Origin: Streptomyces sp. NRRL S-337
Lineage (GTDB): Bacteria; Actinomycetota; Actinomycetes; Streptomycetales; Streptomycetaceae
Assembly: GCF_000720175.1 (NCBI RefSeq)
Contig: NZ_JOIX01000065.1
Span: forward strand, 1-40,907
Length of the DNA: 40,907 nucleotides
Direction: 5' to 3'
Shown here piece by piece: positions 39,608-40,907 of the stretch. Positions within the stretch are counted from its first letter, which is position 1; every line of letters starts with the position of its first letter. The notes below the pieces were generated by a model that had not been told where the DNA came from, did not search any database, and was given only the letters and a program-made list of their open reading frames with translations. Both the position numbers and the translations under genes were made by a program.

Positions 39608-40186
39608 GTGTCGGTCAATTTGTCCAAGGGACAGGGCATCAGCCTGCAGAAGTCCGACGGGGGGACGCTGACCGCGGTCCGGATGGGGCTCGGGTGGCGC
39701 TCGGCGCCGCGCCGCGGACTGTTCGGCCGGCGGACCAAGGAGATCGACCTCGACGCCTCGGCGGTGCTGTTCGCCGGCAAGCAGCCGATCGACGTCGTCT
39801 TCTTCCAGCACCTGGTCAGCGACGACGGCGCGGTCCGGCACACCGGTGACAACCTGGTCGGCGGCGCCGGCCAGGGCGGCGACGACGAGGCGATCCTGGT
39901 CGACCTGGCGCGGCTGCCGGTCCACATCGACCAGATCGTCTTCACCGTCAACTCCTTCACCGGGCAGACCTTCACCGAGGTGGAGGACGCCTTCTGCCGG
40001 CTGGTCGACGAGACCACCGGCCAGGAGCTGGCCCGCTACACCCTCACGGGCGGCGGCAACTACACCGCACAGGTCATGGCCAAGGTGCACCGCGTCGGCG
40101 ACGGCTGGAAGATGACCGCCATCGGCGAGCCCTCCGTCGGCCGCACCTTCCAGGACCTGGTCCCGGCGATCGTCCCGCACCTGTAA
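39608..40186 (+). CDS. TerD-family protein
   Basis: 192 residues. It opens SVNLSKGQGISLQKSDGG, the usual TerD start, then MGLGWRSAPRRGLFGRRTKEIDLDASAVLF. The pair VVFFQHLVSDDGAVRHTGDN and GGAGQGGDDEAILVDLARLP carries the acidic residues that bind Ca2+ in TerD proteins. It continues DQIVFTVNSFTGQTF and YTLTGGGNYTAQVMAKVHR. Linked to tellurite, stress and development in Streptomyces; cytoplasmic. GTG at 39608 follows GAGGGG. A hairpin separates it from the next TerD paralogue. Confidence 0.93.
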   Translation: MSVNLSKGQGISLQKSDGGTLTAVRMGLGWRSAPRRGLFGRRTKEIDLDASAVLFAGKQPIDVVFFQHLVSDDGAVRHTGDNLVGGAGQGGDDEAILVDLARLPVHIDQIVFTVNSFTGQTFTEVEDAFCRLVDETTGQELARYTLTGGGNYTAQVMAKVHRVGDGWKMTAIGEPSVGRTFQDLVPAIVPHL

Positions 40187-40232
40187 ACCACCGCAGCACC
40201 ACGGCAGCGCGCACCCGGGCCGTGCCGCCGTG

Positions 40233-40256
40233 CGCCCCGGGCAGCCGCCCGGGGCG
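40233..40256 (+). terminator. hairpin between the two TerD-family genes
   Basis: CGCCCCGGGC, loop AGCC, GCCCGGGGCG: a perfect 10-bp stem. It would lower read-through into the second gene. Confidence 0.6.
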
Positions 40257-40290
40257 GGCCCGGGACGAGTGACAACCAGGGGGAAGAACG

Positions 40291-40907
40291 ATGACGGCCG
40301 AGCTGGTCCGGGGCCAGAACCATCCACTGGACCGGAGCCGGGTGGAGATCCGGATCGCGGCGGGCGTCCCCGTCGTGGCCGGGGTGACGCTCGGCGACGA
40401 GCAGGGCGGACTGCCGGGCGCCGAAGCCGTGGTCCACCCGGGTGCGCCCCGCCGTCCCGGCGTCGAGGTGCCCGGCCGGGCGGCGGCCGAGCACCGCATC
40501 ACGGTGGACCTCGACGCGCTGCCCGCGGCCGTCCACCGCGTCAGCGTGCTGCTGGCGCTCGCTCCCGGGAGCGGCGCGCCGGCCACCTTCGGCGCGGCCC
40601 CGGCACCGTCCGTACGGCTCACCGCCGTCGACGGCACGGGCCTGGCCGGCTACACCCTCACCGGACTGACCGCCGAGACGGCCGTCGTCGCCGTCGAGCT
40701 GTACCGCCGACAGGACGCCTGGAAGGTACGGGCGGTGGGCCAGGGATACGCCGACGGCCTGGCCGCGCTGCTGCACGACCAGGGGCTGTCCCGGCCGGCC
40801 GAACTCACCGCCGAGATCGAGGCGGCGGCCGCACCGGACCCGACCCGAGAGGCCCCGACCCGAGAGGCCCCGACCCGAGAGGCCCCGGCCCGAGAGGCCC
40901 CGGCCCG
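40291..40907 (+). CDS. TerD-family protein, 3' end outside window
   Basis: 205 residues are visible, with no stop before the edge. The TerD fold runs about 1-165: MTAELVRGQNHPLDRSRVEI, VVAGVTLGDEQGGL, HRVSVLLALAPGSGAP, GYTLTGLTAETAVVAVELYRR and WKVRAVGQGYADGLAALL. The acidic Ca2+-binding pair of the upstream paralogue is poorly kept, so it may be a TerA/TerD variant without Ca2+ binding. From about 184 a repeat of Pro-Thr-Arg-Glu-Ala begins, coded by a 15-base tandem repeat, probably a linker to another domain beyond the edge. ATG at 40291 follows AGGGGGAAG. Confidence 0.85.
   Translation, partial: MTAELVRGQNHPLDRSRVEIRIAAGVPVVAGVTLGDEQGGLPGAEAVVHPGAPRRPGVEVPGRAAAEHRITVDLDALPAAVHRVSVLLALAPGSGAPATFGAAPAPSVRLTAVDGTGLAGYTLTGLTAETAVVAVELYRRQDAWKVRAVGQGYADGLAALLHDQGLSRPAELTAEIEAAAAPDPTREAPTREAPTREAPAREAPA
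40841..40907 (+). repeat. 15-base coding tandem repeat
   Basis: Unit CGACCCGAGAGGCCC at 40841, 40856 and 40871, variant CGGCCCGAGAGGCCC at 40886, then a partial copy at the window end. It keeps frame (5 codons) and encodes P-T/A-R-E-A. The true copy number is unknown because the window ends. Confidence 0.9.

Overview
The window reads as a piece of core chromosome from a Streptomyces or close relative. It is very G+C rich, third codon positions are almost all G or C, GTG starts are common, and the gene families (DUF4184, SPW_0924, DUF3068, DUF6343, PAC2 and TerD families, WGR-propeller protein) are typical of that genus. The backbone polA - rpsA - coaE - uvrB - TerD is, from memory, the usual Streptomyces order. 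I saw no insertion sequence, prophage, tRNA, rRNA or CRISPR array.

Layout. 1-2.9 kb: polA. 2.9-9.7 kb: DUF4184 membrane protein, secreted transglycosylase with Ig-like repeats, a two-gene membrane set (SPW_0924-like, DUF3068) and hrpB helicase. 9.7-12.5 kb: a methyltransferase, then rpsA with a good promoter, a structured leader and a strong terminator. 12.5-13.8 kb: a block of short tandem repeats and a secreted beta-helix protein. 14.2-17.1 kb: PAC2 protein, coaE, cupin, TPR protein. 17.3-19.2 kb: DUF6343 protein and a UvrD/FBH1-like helicase. 19.5-25.7 kb: a coupled SNF2 ATPase / SWIM zinc finger / helicase-associated protein operon. 25.7-28.8 kb: DRB0094-type RNA ligase, FAD oxidoreductase and a coupled small ORF. 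29.3-32.5 kb: quinone oxidoreductase, IclR-type regulator, a small protein that looks like a Bell-domain effector with an amyloid-type C-terminal motif, and a uridine-kinase-like protein with no P-loop. 32.5-36.8 kb: WGR-propeller protein, lone PemK/MazF-like protein, DUF1697, ogt and a secreted phosphodiesterase. 37.3 kb to the end: uvrB and two TerD-family genes, the last cut by the window edge.

The strongest unifying signal is regulatory. Six copies of TTGTCRGTG, each followed after exactly 8 bases by a TAnnnT-like -10 element, lie just upstream of polA, hrpB, the SNF2 operon, the WGR gene, ogt and uvrB. This is the RecA/LexA-independent DNA-damage promoter (RecA_NDp, activated by PafBC in mycobacteria). 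Three copies match exactly and three have one mismatch in the -10. In four genes the -10 ends 6-7 bases before the start codon, implying leaderless transcripts and fixing the starts of hrpB and probably polA. By association, the SNF2-SWIM-helicase-associated operon and the WGR-propeller protein are candidate new members of a DNA-damage response.

All starts, families and sites were assigned by reading alone; no database search or folding program was used.
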